This document shows, in pieces, positions 36,655 through 45,892 of a stretch of 64,000 nucleotides of DNA. The stretch comes from Lujinxingia vulgaris (GTDB lineage: Bacteria > Myxococcota_A > Bradymonadia > Bradymonadales > Bradymonadaceae), in NCBI RefSeq assembly GCF_007997005.1, contig NZ_VOSL01000059.1, forward strand, positions 62,001 through 126,000, given 5' to 3'. Both the position numbers and the translations under genes were made by a program. How positions within the stretch are numbered: the stretch's first letter is position 1; the number at the start of each line of letters is the position of its first letter. The notes below the pieces were generated by a model. The model was not told where the DNA came from and did no database searches. It saw only the letters and a program-made list of their open reading frames with translations.

Positions 36655-39600
36655 TCACATCGCGCCCTCCACCTCCCGCACCGCCTCCGGGGTGCGAGAC
36701 TTGGGTAGCGCCTCATTAAGCTCCGGGGCCTGCGGCGGCAGCGGCAACGCCCCGCTGGCGTAGCCGTTGAGGCAGTAGTCGACCACCCGGCGCATCAGCG
36801 TATCGAGCTGGCGGGCGGCCGCTTTGTTGGGGATTTTTCCATCGGCATCGGGGCGAGCCTGGTCGAGGAAGGAGCGCCACCAGGGAACGATGCCTTCGAG
36901 CACCGAGGTCGGGTAGCTGCCCTCGACACGCGGCGGGTTGATGACCGCGCCGACCGCCTGACCCACATCGATGGGGGTGGGGGCGTCGTTTTGGCCGAGC
37001 TGATCCTGGATCAGCATCAGCAGATCCTCGTTGCCCTCCAGGTTATGGGGCAGCCGGGCGGTGTCGACCGCCGAGGTGACGGGGCGAGAGGCGGTCTTCG
37101 GCGGCTCACGGTGGACGTAGGTGACGCGGTGGAGCACGCGCCAGACCGGGTTGTTGAGGTTGATCTCACGCATCGCCCGGGCGGTGGGATCGTTGGAGAG
37201 CTGCAGCCACTCGCTGTCGACGATCGACTGGAAATCGGTGGCGTTTTTGCGCTCCGGGGGCAGGTAGTAGGACATGAAGCGGTACATATGCACTTTGCCC
37301 GGCGCGGTGCCCTCGCGGTAGGCGCCCGGGGAGCTCCCGTAGTCGGGCGTGCCGCCCGGGTCCCAGGCTCGCAGGTAGCCCTCGCCATCGACCGAGACGT
37401 TAAGGCTCATGCCCTGCGAGAGGGTGTGCGCGCTGTTGACGCTGACTCTGTGGCTGACGCCAAACATCAGATCGAACCCGCCCTTCACCGAAGGCGCCTG
37501 TAAGGCTACCGAGACGCCACCGCTGGCACTTATGGAATTGAAGCCGGAGTAGGTCCGGGTAGACGTCGCACTGTAGGACTGCGACTCGGCGTGGAAGCCG
37601 CCGTCGGCCGACCAGACGTAGCGGTTAACGATGCCCTGAGCCGGGAGAGCAAGAGAGCGTACATCACTGGTCTCACCATCAAAATCGACGGGCAATTCAC
37701 TCTCAATCGGAGAAAGGTCGGCATTGAACCCGTGGCCGCGGTCGATGGCGTCAAACTCTTGCATCTTCGCACGGGCCTGCTGGGCGCGCTCTTCGATGCG
37801 GCTGGCGAGCGCGTAGGCCTGCACCGGTTTGAAGTAGCTGGCGCGCCCGGGCGGGTCGCCGCCGCGACGGGGGTCGTCTACAAGCCCGATGCGCCCGTCG
37901 AGCGAGCCGGCGTGGGTGTAGCCGTCGCGGATCGGGAAGATCAGGATGTTCTGATCCGGCGGAATCGCCGGGTTCGGCAGCACCACCGTGCCCACGGCCG
38001 CCCCGGTGGGTCGGTAGGTCATCGCGTACATGTCCGCGGTGAGCGACTCCACCAGCGCGTAGCCCACGTTGCTGACCTCGAACCTGCGGCCCACCTCGGG
38101 GTTGAGGTAGTTCTCGGGGTTGGGCTCAAAGGGCTCCCAGTCGCCGGTCACCCCCTGGGTATCTTCGCTGGTCAGCGACCACTGCGCTCCGAGCGATTGC
38201 CCCTTATCATCGCCCCAGTTAATCGCCACGTCGGCCTTAAACATCAATGAGTGCTCACCGTTAATGCCATCATTGACCATCATAAAAGGCGTGACTTTGG
38301 AGATCTCGAAGGACCAGTAGGGACCAAAAGCACCACTCACATTCCCCGAGAACGCGGTTTGAATCGAGGACTCAAAGCTCATCGACTCCGCCTCGGCCCG
38401 TGAGAGCGTGACTTTGGTGGTGTCCAGGTACTTCATGAAGGGACCACCGCCCGGCGAGAGGTAGTAGGGGCGGGTGAGGTTCTCGGAGGGCACGGGCGGG
38501 GCGCCCTCGATGTAGCCAATCAGCGTCGGGTCGGTCTGCACCTGGCCGATGTAGGTCAGCTGCAGCTCGCCCAGGTAGAGGGGCTCAAGGGGGGCGCTGT
38601 TGGCGTCGAGCAACAACGAGCGGTGAAGCGCCGAGCGCGGACCGGTCTCGGTCTGCTCGCTCATCGCGTAGGCGCCCACGCCGAAGCGTCCGGTGGCCGA
38701 GCGGTGGTAGAAGGTCACCGTTTCGCCATAGACGTTGCGGATGGCGCCGCCCTCGTTGGAGATGGGCACCGCCTTCTCGGAGAAGCGCGCGGCCCCGGGG
38801 ATGGGGTCGGCGTTGTTGCCGCCACCGGTGATGTCCAGGCCCTGGCGCTGCGCAAAATCCCAGCCGGCGAGGAGGCCGTCCTCGTCGCCCACAAGCGGGG
38901 AGAAGCGCCGCGAAGCGAGCTCGGTGGGGGTCATCACCCGACTCCAGAGGGAGAGGCGGCCAAACGCGCCCTTAAAGCCCTGCTCGGACTGATCCACCGG
39001 GCGTCCCAGCGCGAACTGCGGCGTCTCGGTGTTCGCTGGCGAGGCGTCGGGTTTGAGCAGCAGGCCGACGTTGGAACCGTTGACCACGAACTTCACCTCG
39101 CTGGTCGCCCGCATCGCCGCCCAGGGTGCGGAGGTGTTCAGCGTGAAGTCGCTGCCGCTGATGGTGTCGGCGGCCACGCGCCCCTCCTGCTCGTGGAAGT
39201 TCCACTCGGCGGTGAGCGCGCGGGGTCGCGTTGGCATGTTGTCGCGGGGGTACTGCTCGGAGAAGATCTGGCGGGTGTCCTCCCAGGCGCTCCAGAAGCG
39301 CAGCCGGCCGACCGTGCCGCGGAAGAAGTTCTGCCCCTCGGTGAAGTCGCGATCGGTGGGCGGCACATACGCCCGCCCCAGGGTCACCGAGCGGGTCGAG
39401 CCCTGCACCGGCACGCTGGTCACGTCGTCGAGCGTTTTGGTGTTGCGCCCAACTTGAATCGGCGCGCTGCCGCCGTTGACGCCATCGACATAGAGCTCCA
39501 GCTCGGCAACGCCCTTGAGGTCATCGTCCTGGGAGGCGTCGACGCTGCGGTAGCGCGCGGCGATGTGATGGGTCTTGCCATCAAGCATGTTCACGCCCGC

Positions 39601-42600
39601 GCTGGTGATGCTGACCTTGTGGCGCTCGCCACTCATGGTCTGAGTGACGACCACGGTGAAGACGAGGTTGCCCTCGGTGTCGACCTCCAGTTTGTAGGAC
39701 TGATCCTGTGGGCTTAGCTCGGAGGCCCACTGCGAGAGGATCGTGGCGTTCTCGGTGATCGCCTCGGGCATCACCACCCAGGTGTCGATGGCGAAGGCCA
39801 GGCCGGGCTCAAACTCCACGTCGGTGCACTCGGCCCAGTCGTAGCGCTCCAGGTCAAAGCGCGCCGGCGGGTTGAGCTCAAGCGCCCCGCCCTTCTGCAG
39901 GGTGAGCGCGACATGGTTCCAACGCCCGCTGATGACCACACCCGGGGCCTCCTGCGCCGGCAGACCGGCCACGCCGGCGATCAACGAGAGCTTGGCGTTG
40001 TCGGGGACCATATCGACCGCCTGCTCCGACGACTCGGTCAACTCACAGTCCCAGAAGTCGCCGGTTTTCCGAGCGATATTGCGCACATACTCGCTGCTGC
40101 CGTGCGCGCCACCGGTCTCCAGGGCGGCCAGGGGCCAGGCGCCCAGCAGGTCGGCCTCGTTGCCGGTGAGGCTTCGGAACCACTCGGCGCGAATCTCGCT
40201 GATGCTGCGCGCACGGCCCCAGTAGCGCACATCAAAAAGCTCACCGAACACACTGGCGCCCTGGTCGTCGTTGCGCCCCAGGATCATGTAGGAGCCCGTC
40301 GTCTCCATGAACTCCAGCTCGGGGGACTCGACCATCAGGATGCCGTCGACCACCAGCGTCAGCCGCCACGTGCCGGAGGTGGGGTTTCGGCGCCCGACGA
40401 CCGCCACGTGGTTCCAGGAGTCGGCCCCGTCGCTACCCATCGGCAGGGGGGTGGGGGTGCGCACATCGGGGTTGAGCTCGAAGTCTGAGTTCTGCGAGCG
40501 CACCACAAGGTGGCGCCCGGCATCCAGGCCAATGGCCAGGAGCTCGCCGACGTTCGGGTGCTGGATCTGCACCACACCGCCCAGGGGCGGATGGCTGCCG
40601 CTGCCGGCCGGCGCGGGCTGAGCGTCGGGCTTGACCCAGAACTCCCAGGTGAAGTCGCTGGTCGGCGTAAAGTCAGCGTTCTCGCTGGTGCCCGACATAA
40701 AGAACGAGGAGTCCTGAGTGTCGGGCTGCTTGTCGTACGACGCGAAGTTGAGCACGTCGGCCCCGGCGAGGTTGACGCGGTAGTCGGCCTCGGGGGCACC
40801 GGCGGGCAGATCGAGGTCTTGATGGAAGGTGACCAGCCGGCGCATGGCGCTGCCTTCGGGCTTGATCCAGCCCTCCAGAGTCCAGGCGTGCTGCGGGGCG
40901 AGCGCGGCGGCGCGGGGCAGCGGGTCCTGGCCGGTGTGGACCGGGACGCTCATGGCGTCGGCTGACTCAAAGGCCAGCGCGATGTTGGGCGTCTTACGCA
41001 GCCAGCGCCCGCCGTGGGCCGGGTCGGAGGCCTCCGCCAGCCCGAGCATCCCGCGGGTGGTGTGGCGCTTGAGGGCGGCGGCCGTGTTCTTCACAAAGGC
41101 CGGAGCGCCGTCATCGGGGGTGGGACCATCGGCGTAGAACCCGATCATCTCGGTCAGCGCGAAATCCCCCTCGAAGATGTGACCCTGGGAGACGGCCGCG
41201 TGGTCACCGGTCTGCAGGGTGACGCTGGCGGCGTTGAGCTCGGGCATCAGCAGATCGAAGAGGGCCGCGCAGCCCCGAAGGTCCAGGCGCGGGCGCGGCG
41301 CCGAGGTCGGGCGCACCCGACCGCCGGTGCTCTGGCTGTTGATCACGAGCTTGAGCGCGGCGAAGTCGGCGTTTTGCCCCAGCGCTTCCACAAAGGCGTG
41401 CACCTCGGCGGGCAGCCCTTCCACCCGGGTGACGGTCTCGCCCAGGGTGAAGGTCACGTCGAGGCGCTCGGAGCCGGCCTGAGCGCGGGCCACGGCGATG
41501 GTCATCTCGGAGAGATCGCCGGCCTCGGGCCCGGGGACAAAGAGCACGCTCGCGGGCAGCGCGCTGGCGTCGGTCTCCAGGGCAAAGATGGCGGTCGTGC
41601 CCGCGCCCGGCGCGTAGTCGTAGACGCCGCTGTCGGCCGCCCCGGAGAAGATGTCCTGGTAGGCGCCGGCGTGCTCGGGGAGGTCGGGCCAGACGAGTGT
41701 GATGGGTGCGGATTGACTGCCAAGGTGCAGGGTGGCGCGGCGACGCTGCAGGGAGTCGCCCTGCTCCTCCACGGTGATCGTCTGCAGCGCGAGCTCCGAG
41801 CGCGTGGACACAAAGCTCGCCACCGGGTTGAGCCGGGGGTCGTTGACCTCCCCGCCCCACCCCATCCCGTTGAGGCGAAGGAGCGGCACGCGCACCAGCG
41901 GCTGGTCGCCGTTGTAGTCATAAAAGACCCGCGCCCCGGAGAGGGCCGCCGGGTCGGCGGCGTCATCGGTGGCGCGACCGTTAAGCGCGGCGCGGAACGC
42001 GCTGACCTCGCGCGGAACCCCCTGCCAGCGCTCGTTCGACCAGCCCAGCTCCGTGGGATAGGTGATGCGAAGATCGCAGAGGTCGGGGTGACCGGCCACA
42101 TCTTCAACGCTGATCTGCGCGCCCTCCATCAGAGGGCCGCTGATGCGCGAGACCATATACACCGCGCCGGCCGGCTGCTCGGTGGCGGTGGGGTGATCCC
42201 AGTCCAGGGCGATGAGCGTGCGGCTGGTGCGCGTGTCGAACTGCGCGACCATCGCCTGGGGAAGATCGGGGTTGAGCGCCCCCCAGGTGTCGAGCACCTG
42301 CTGCGGATCGGGGTTGGGCCCGGCGTGGTAGAGGTGCAAGAGCCCGTCTTCGCCCACCCAGAGCAGGGGATCGCGCTGAGCTTTCACCTGCCCGAGCGCC
42401 ACCTTGCTGACCATCAGGCCGTCGACCACGCTCACGGTCGAGGGGAGCGCTTCGGGAGTGGGAAAGGCCGGCGAATCGTTGTCGGGGGTGAAGGTGTGGG
42501 AGGCGGCGTCGTAGCTGCCGTCGATCAGCACCACCTGCTGATCGTCAGCCGCGAGTGCGGCGATGCGCCCCTCGGTGGTGAGCCCGAAGTCGTAGACGAC

Positions 42601-43569
42601 CATGCAGGGATCAAGCCCCGGGGCGCTGGCTGCAAACGCCAGCATCAGACGCCCGGCACGCTGCACCTCCACCGGCGACCCTTCATCGCCGACCACCGGC
42701 TCCTGCTCCGCCCAGAAGGCCAGCGTTGGCGAGAGCTGTTGAGGGCTCAGCGTCACGTCAGTGCCCGCCAGGGCGGGTTGCAGCAGCGGCAGGACGAAGG
42801 GCTTCTGGCCCAGGTCCACATCGAGCCCGTCGCTCTCCTCAAAGAAGAAGAGCTGCACGCCTTCGGCGCCGGTCACGGCCACGTACCAGCTAAAGAGCTC
42901 GTCGTCTTCGGTGGGCACGCGCGCCACTGCAAAATGGCCGTGCTCGGCTCCCTGCACCCCGATGAGCTCCAGGGTCGGTGTCAGAAATGGCGCGCCGGCC
43001 GGGTCAAGCGCCCCGCGGGTGTCGGTGTCGCCGGCGGGCACATCGCGCACCCCGCTGCGCTGAAAGCGCACCTCCCAGGCCGGGCTGAGCGCGTAGCGGC
43101 TCTCCTCTTTATGGTCGACGCCCTCGACTTTGGTGGCCGAGAGCATGAGCTGATCCACATAGAGGGTGCCCGAGGTGGAGGGGCGAAAGATCAGGATGTA
43201 GCGGTCGATCACGACCACCTGAAAGGTGGCGTCGGCCGGTGAGGCCTCCACGCTCTCGGACGCCAGGGTGAGCAGGTCCATGCCCGCCAGGCGGATCTCT
43301 CGGAGCGCGGCGTTGGGCTGACGCTGCCCGTGAATCACCTCGCTGGCCCGCCGTGAGAACCCGTAGCGGTACCAGCCGTTCCACTGCGGCACCTCGTCGT
43401 TCTCCGCGGCCTCCCCCGGGTCGAGCACCTGAAAGTAGATCGTGTCGCAGGCGGCGTCTTTCTCGCGGGCAAAGGCCACGAGTTTGTTCTGCAGGTTCAC
43501 AATGACCGGCTCGGTCAGGGTGACGCCCCAGGCGTTTGAAGAAGGTCCAACTCCGGGTGTCTCAATCAT
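36655..43569 (-). CDS. Giant LamG-domain protein (2304 aa)
   Basis: A 2304-aa protein without a visible signal peptide. The N-terminal third is beta-rich (propeller-like). At least four LamG/concanavalin-type jelly-roll units follow, at about 900-1500 (HAWTLEGWIKPEG; FTWEFWVKPDAQP with WNHVAVVGRRNP and GELFDVRYWGRARS; FAIDTWVVMPEAI; VGRLRFWSAWEDTRQI). The C-terminal ~700 residues have no known motif but contain beta-rich sequence (NSISASGGVSVALQAPS). LamG domains bind sugars or proteins. The start is taken at 43569 (GAGGA, 5 nt). A longer form could start at 43725, where an ATG overlaps the upstream stop (TGATG), but its extension looks like leader sequence. It is downstream of the cytolysin-like gene on the same strand, probably one operon. 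Confidence 0.75.
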   Translation of the reverse strand: MIETPGVGPSSNAWGVTLTEPVIVNLQNKLVAFAREKDAACDTIYFQVLDPGEAAENDEVPQWNGWYRYGFSRRASEVIHGQRQPNAALREIRLAGMDLLTLASESVEASPADATFQVVVIDRYILIFRPSTSGTLYVDQLMLSATKVEGVDHKEESRYALSPAWEVRFQRSGVRDVPAGDTDTRGALDPAGAPFLTPTLELIGVQGAEHGHFAVARVPTEDDELFSWYVAVTGAEGVQLFFFEESDGLDVDLGQKPFVLPLLQPALAGTDVTLSPQQLSPTLAFWAEQEPVVGDEGSPVEVQRAGRLMLAFAASAPGLDPCMVVYDFGLTTEGRIAALAADDQQVVLIDGSYDAASHTFTPDNDSPAFPTPEALPSTVSVVDGLMVSKVALGQVKAQRDPLLWVGEDGLLHLYHAGPNPDPQQVLDTWGALNPDLPQAMVAQFDTRTSRTLIALDWDHPTATEQPAGAVYMVSRISGPLMEGAQISVEDVAGHPDLCDLRITYPTELGWSNERWQGVPREVSAFRAALNGRATDDAADPAALSGARVFYDYNGDQPLVRVPLLRLNGMGWGGEVNDPRLNPVASFVSTRSELALQTITVEEQGDSLQRRRATLHLGSQSAPITLVWPDLPEHAGAYQDIFSGAADSGVYDYAPGAGTTAIFALETDASALPASVLFVPGPEAGDLSEMTIAVARAQAGSERLDVTFTLGETVTRVEGLPAEVHAFVEALGQNADFAALKLVINSQSTGGRVRPTSAPRPRLDLRGCAALFDLLMPELNAASVTLQTGDHAAVSQGHIFEGDFALTEMIGFYADGPTPDDGAPAFVKNTAAALKRHTTRGMLGLAEASDPAHGGRWLRKTPNIALAFESADAMSVPVHTGQDPLPRAAALAPQHAWTLEGWIKPEGSAMRRLVTFHQDLDLPAGAPEADYRVNLAGADVLNFASYDKQPDTQDSSFFMSGTSENADFTPTSDFTWEFWVKPDAQPAPAGSGSHPPLGGVVQIQHPNVGELLAIGLDAGRHLVVRSQNSDFELNPDVRTPTPLPMGSDGADSWNHVAVVGRRNPTSGTWRLTLVVDGILMVESPELEFMETTGSYMILGRNDDQGASVFGELFDVRYWGRARSISEIRAEWFRSLTGNEADLLGAWPLAALETGGAHGSSEYVRNIARKTGDFWDCELTESSEQAVDMVPDNAKLSLIAGVAGLPAQEAPGVVISGRWNHVALTLQKGGALELNPPARFDLERYDWAECTDVEFEPGLAFAIDTWVVMPEAITENATILSQWASELSPQDQSYKLEVDTEGNLVFTVVVTQTMSGERHKVSITSAGVNMLDGKTHHIAARYRSVDASQDDDLKGVAELELYVDGVNGGSAPIQVGRNTKTLDDVTSVPVQGSTRSVTLGRAYVPPTDRDFTEGQNFFRGTVGRLRFWSAWEDTRQIFSEQYPRDNMPTRPRALTAEWNFHEQEGRVAADTISGSDFTLNTSAPWAAMRATSEVKFVVNGSNVGLLLKPDASPANTETPQFALGRPVDQSEQGFKGAFGRLSLWSRVMTPTELASRRFSPLVGDEDGLLAGWDFAQRQGLDITGGGNNADPIPGAARFSEKAVPISNEGGAIRNVYGETVTFYHRSATGRFGVGAYAMSEQTETGPRSALHRSLLLDANSAPLEPLYLGELQLTYIGQVQTDPTLIGYIEGAPPVPSENLTRPYYLSPGGGPFMKYLDTTKVTLSRAEAESMSFESSIQTAFSGNVSGAFGPYWSFEISKVTPFMMVNDGINGEHSLMFKADVAINWGDDKGQSLGAQWSLTSEDTQGVTGDWEPFEPNPENYLNPEVGRRFEVSNVGYALVESLTADMYAMTYRPTGAAVGTVVLPNPAIPPDQNILIFPIRDGYTHAGSLDGRIGLVDDPRRGGDPPGRASYFKPVQAYALASRIEERAQQARAKMQEFDAIDRGHGFNADLSPIESELPVDFDGETSDVRSLALPAQGIVNRYVWSADGGFHAESQSYSATSTRTYSGFNSISASGGVSVALQAPSVKGGFDLMFGVSHRVSVNSAHTLSQGMSLNVSVDGEGYLRAWDPGGTPDYGSSPGAYREGTAPGKVHMYRFMSYYLPPERKNATDFQSIVDSEWLQLSNDPTARAMREINLNNPVWRVLHRVTYVHREPPKTASRPVTSAVDTARLPHNLEGNEDLLMLIQDQLGQNDAPTPIDVGQAVGAVINPPRVEGSYPTSVLEGIVPWWRSFLDQARPDADGKIPNKAAARQLDTLMRRVVDYCLNGYASGALPLPPQAPELNEALPKSRTPEAVREVEGAM

Positions 43570-43724
43570 GGCAGTCCTCATCGGGTCAGCGCGTATCGCA
43601 ACGGGTGTGAGAGAGCGGGTGTGTGAGAGCGGGCGTAAGCGGGCGCTGTGCGCCCCTGGTGCGAGCTCGCGCCGGCCCCCCTCCCCCCCGTGGAGCGGGC
43701 CCGGCGCGAAGGGGTCGGGCACCA

Positions 43725-44381
43725 TCAGGCCTTGTTCACGACCACGGTCGGGCGCATGTAGGTGTAGGCGCCGCCGCAGTCGTAGCCGGCGTCGGTGTCA
43801 CGCGCCGACACCCGGTACTTCGCGGCGTTCTGCCCCTTGATTCCCACCGTGAAGCTGTGAATCGCCTTCCCGTTGAGGTGGTAGGACATGGTCACCGTGG
43901 TCTGAGGATCGATCTGGTAGGTGACATCACCCCGGCACCCGATCACCGAGGCCGTCGAGCTCTTGGCCTGGAAGATGTATTCGCTCTTGCCGGTGGGAAG
44001 CTCCTGGACCTTGATGTCGATCACGCCGTCTTCGACATCATCCCCGGCAAAGATCAGCGTCTTGCCGGAGTTGTTCTCCATGGTCACATCGACATGGTTG
44101 TAGCCCGGTCCGAGCTCATCGAAGTTTGTCTTGTTGTGGGCCTGGCGAAGGCGACCGACCAGGTCCTGAATCTTGGCCACCGACATGCGCTCGGAGGGCT
44201 CCCGAATCGCCACGGTGAGCAGCTGGCTGGCCTTGTCGTAGCTGTAATCCATCGGGACCCCGTGCACCGTGGCGACGCCGGAGGTGGTGTCGCCTTCCAC
44301 AAGGCCGTGACCTTTGAAGTGCTCGGTCACATAGCTCATCTCTTCGGGGGTCACGCCATCAAAGGTTGCTTTTTCAGACAT
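43725..44381 (-). CDS. Cytolysin-like beta-sandwich protein, paralogue A
   Basis: A 218-aa protein with no signal peptide. An N-terminal ~95-residue domain (EEMSYVTEHFKGHGLV, MDYSYDKASQLLTVAI) precedes a beta-sandwich. In the latter, NHVDVTMENNSGKTL begins a strand and GCRGDVTYQIDPQTTVTMSY and SFTVGIKGQNAAKYRVSA follow. The pattern N-x-S/T-G-K-T-L, G-x-x-G-x-V-x-Y and the amphipathic strands recall actinoporin and aegerolysin membrane-binding proteins; this similarity is weak and by eye. It shares layout with paralogue B (44835-45524). AGGAG lies 6 nt before the ATG, and a sigma54-like site lies 89 bp upstream. The giant LamG gene follows. Confidence 0.6.
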   Translation of the reverse strand: MSEKATFDGVTPEEMSYVTEHFKGHGLVEGDTTSGVATVHGVPMDYSYDKASQLLTVAIREPSERMSVAKIQDLVGRLRQAHNKTNFDELGPGYNHVDVTMENNSGKTLIFAGDDVEDGVIDIKVQELPTGKSEYIFQAKSSTASVIGCRGDVTYQIDPQTTVTMSYHLNGKAIHSFTVGIKGQNAAKYRVSARDTDAGYDCGGAYTYMRPTVVVNKA

Positions 44382-44454
44382 CTTAAACTCCTGATCGTAC
44401 TGTGGGGGGATTACGCAGTGAGGCGGCACCATGCCGACCTCACCCCCTCCCCTG

Positions 44455-44470
44455 AGCAACAGGTGTTCCA
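44455..44470 (-). promoter_or_regulatory. Putative sigma54 (-24/-12) promoter for paralogue A and LamG operon
   Basis: On the minus strand the site reads TGGAACACCTGTTGCT. It matches TGGCACG-N4-TTGCW at TGG, AC and TTGCT with exact spacing. It lies about 75 nt before ATG 44381 and next to a sigma54-type activator gene. Confidence 0.55.
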
Positions 44471-44719
44471 GCGCAGCAAAAACATAAAAAACACACCCCA
44501 GACAAACCCTAAAAGCCCCGCAATATCAGCATGATAAAGCGCCTGGCCTTTTACTCAACGCAGGACCATCACGATGTATACCCTCCGGTTGCGTGTCATC
44601 TCATGACACTCGATATCGAGGGAGAGTCACGCATCAACACCTTCATTTCGGGGCGGATTCATCGTAGATATCCAGGAGTATGACGCCGTGAGCAGTCGTC
44701 TGAATGGCCATGCTGCGCA
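44471..44719. other. Intergenic stretch without recognisable gene
   Basis: This lies between the sigma54-like site and the terminator of paralogue B. It holds imperfect palindromic sequence (CATCTCATGACACTCGATATCGAG) that could serve activator binding upstream of the -24/-12 site. No ORF with a ribosome-binding site is seen. Confidence 0.4.
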
Positions 44720-44757
44720 CAAAAAAAAACGCACGCCCCGTGGGGGGGCGAGCGTTT
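44720..44757 (-). terminator. Rho-independent terminator after paralogue B
   Basis: Read leftward, AACGCTCGCCCC pairs with GGGGCGTGCGTT (one mismatch) and is followed by a run of nine T in total. It ends the leftward transcript of the 44835-45524 gene, so paralogue A has its own promoter. Confidence 0.85.
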
Positions 44758-44834
44758 CCATGATCGCGGCTTATTACGCCGTGAGCTATCGTTGACGCTG
44801 TGTCTGCTCACAGCGTAGTACGCTAAGAGCGCGC

Positions 44835-45524
44835 TCAGGCTTTTTCGAGCTTCACCGTCGGGGTCATCTCCAGCCAGGGACCGCGGTCGCTCTCGCACAC
44901 GCAACGGGTCTCGGTGCCGGTGACCGTGGCCTTGTAGCGCGTGGCATTCGCTCCCTTAATCGTCGCGCTGCACTGGTGAAAGGGCGGACCATCCAAAAAG
45001 TAGTTGATGGTGAGCGTGGTCTGCCCGTCGATCTGGTAGCTGACGCTGCCCTTCGCTCCGGCCACGCTCCATTTGGCGCTGCGCGCTTCAAAGGCCAGTT
45101 TCTCCTGCCCGGACTCGATGCGATCTTCGATGACGCGCAACACACCGACGCTGACGCTCTCCTCGGAGTTGATCAGGGTCTTTCCAGACGTGTTGTGAAG
45201 GGTGACCTCCACGTGGTTGTCGGCCGGCGCCAGCTCATCAACATCATCCTTAAGAAGACTTTGAGGCCGGCGTCCTTCGCGCTCGATCAACGCGGCGATC
45301 TTCGGGGCGGTGATGATCTTCGAGGGCATCAGAAGCGCTACCTCCAGGGTCTTTGCCTCGGCGTCATATGCGTAACGCAGCGGCGAGCCCATCACGATCA
45401 TCGCACCGCGATCGGCGGGGGTTTTGAGGTATCCCAGCGATTGTAGATGCGCAAAGACGCGGTCCTTCTCATCCCGGCTGAGGTTTTCGATCACGGTTCC
45501 TTCTACGTTCATCGTCTCCGACAT
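44835..45524 (-). CDS. Cytolysin-like beta-sandwich protein, paralogue B
   Basis: A 229-aa paralogue of 43725-44381. The same two-part layout is seen: DEKDRVFAHLQSLGYL and LRYAYDAEAKTLEVAL, then NHVEVTLHNTSGKTL, GAKGSVSYQIDGQTTLTINY and CSATIKGANATRYKATV. The C-terminal end has RCVCESDRGPWLEMTPTV. Like paralogue A it lacks a signal peptide, so export would need a non-Sec route or lysis. The start at 45524 has GGAG 6 nt upstream; an ATG one codon earlier is possible. It is divergent from the activator gene across a 368-bp gap. Confidence 0.6.
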   Translation of the reverse strand: MSETMNVEGTVIENLSRDEKDRVFAHLQSLGYLKTPADRGAMIVMGSPLRYAYDAEAKTLEVALLMPSKIITAPKIAALIEREGRRPQSLLKDDVDELAPADNHVEVTLHNTSGKTLINSEESVSVGVLRVIEDRIESGQEKLAFEARSAKWSVAGAKGSVSYQIDGQTTLTINYFLDGPPFHQCSATIKGANATRYKATVTGTETRCVCESDRGPWLEMTPTVKLEKA

Positions 45525-45603
45525 CATCTGCTCCGTGGGTTGTGTAGGACATCTGGTTTCGGTGAAAGCGCCGCGCCTTTCGCGCCGCTCACGTTCCGCT
45601 CAT

Positions 45604-45619
45604 TGCACAGAGTGCTCCA
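45604..45619 (-). promoter_or_regulatory. Putative sigma54-like promoter for paralogue B
   Basis: On the minus strand the site reads TGGAGCACTCTGTGCA: TGG, nine bases, TGCA. The GG-N10-GC core is kept but the rest is weak. TGG starts 95 nt before ATG 45524, nearly the same distance as for paralogue A (89 nt). Confidence 0.35.
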
Positions 45620-45892
45620 CCCCCGAACAAACGCCCCCAAAAATCAACAAAAGCCATGAAAATCAAACACTTAAACATCAAAAAGACCTCGCTCACCATC
45701 TCATAACGAGGCTGACGCCGCGTGTCAGCGTCCGCCCCTGACGCTCCGAAACGCTTCGGTGTCAACGCGGGACACCGGAACGAACCCTCGTGAATCGAAA
45801 TGCGCTCTTGCACACTGGCGCGTCGCGGATAAAGCTTAAGCCTCAACGCAAGCTCCGGTGGATGGTCCCGCAAACGGTTGTGGTCAGCGACG

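Noticed and set aside
41014-43242. 742-aa open frame on the plus strand
   Set aside because: It is the antisense shadow of the LamG gene, and its composition (His/Gly/Arg-rich) follows from codon bias of the real gene.
43570-43725. 52-residue N-terminal extension of the LamG protein
   Set aside because: Although an ATG overlaps the upstream stop, the extension is Pro/Arg-rich leader-like sequence; ATG 43569 has its own ribosome-binding site. It remains a possibility.
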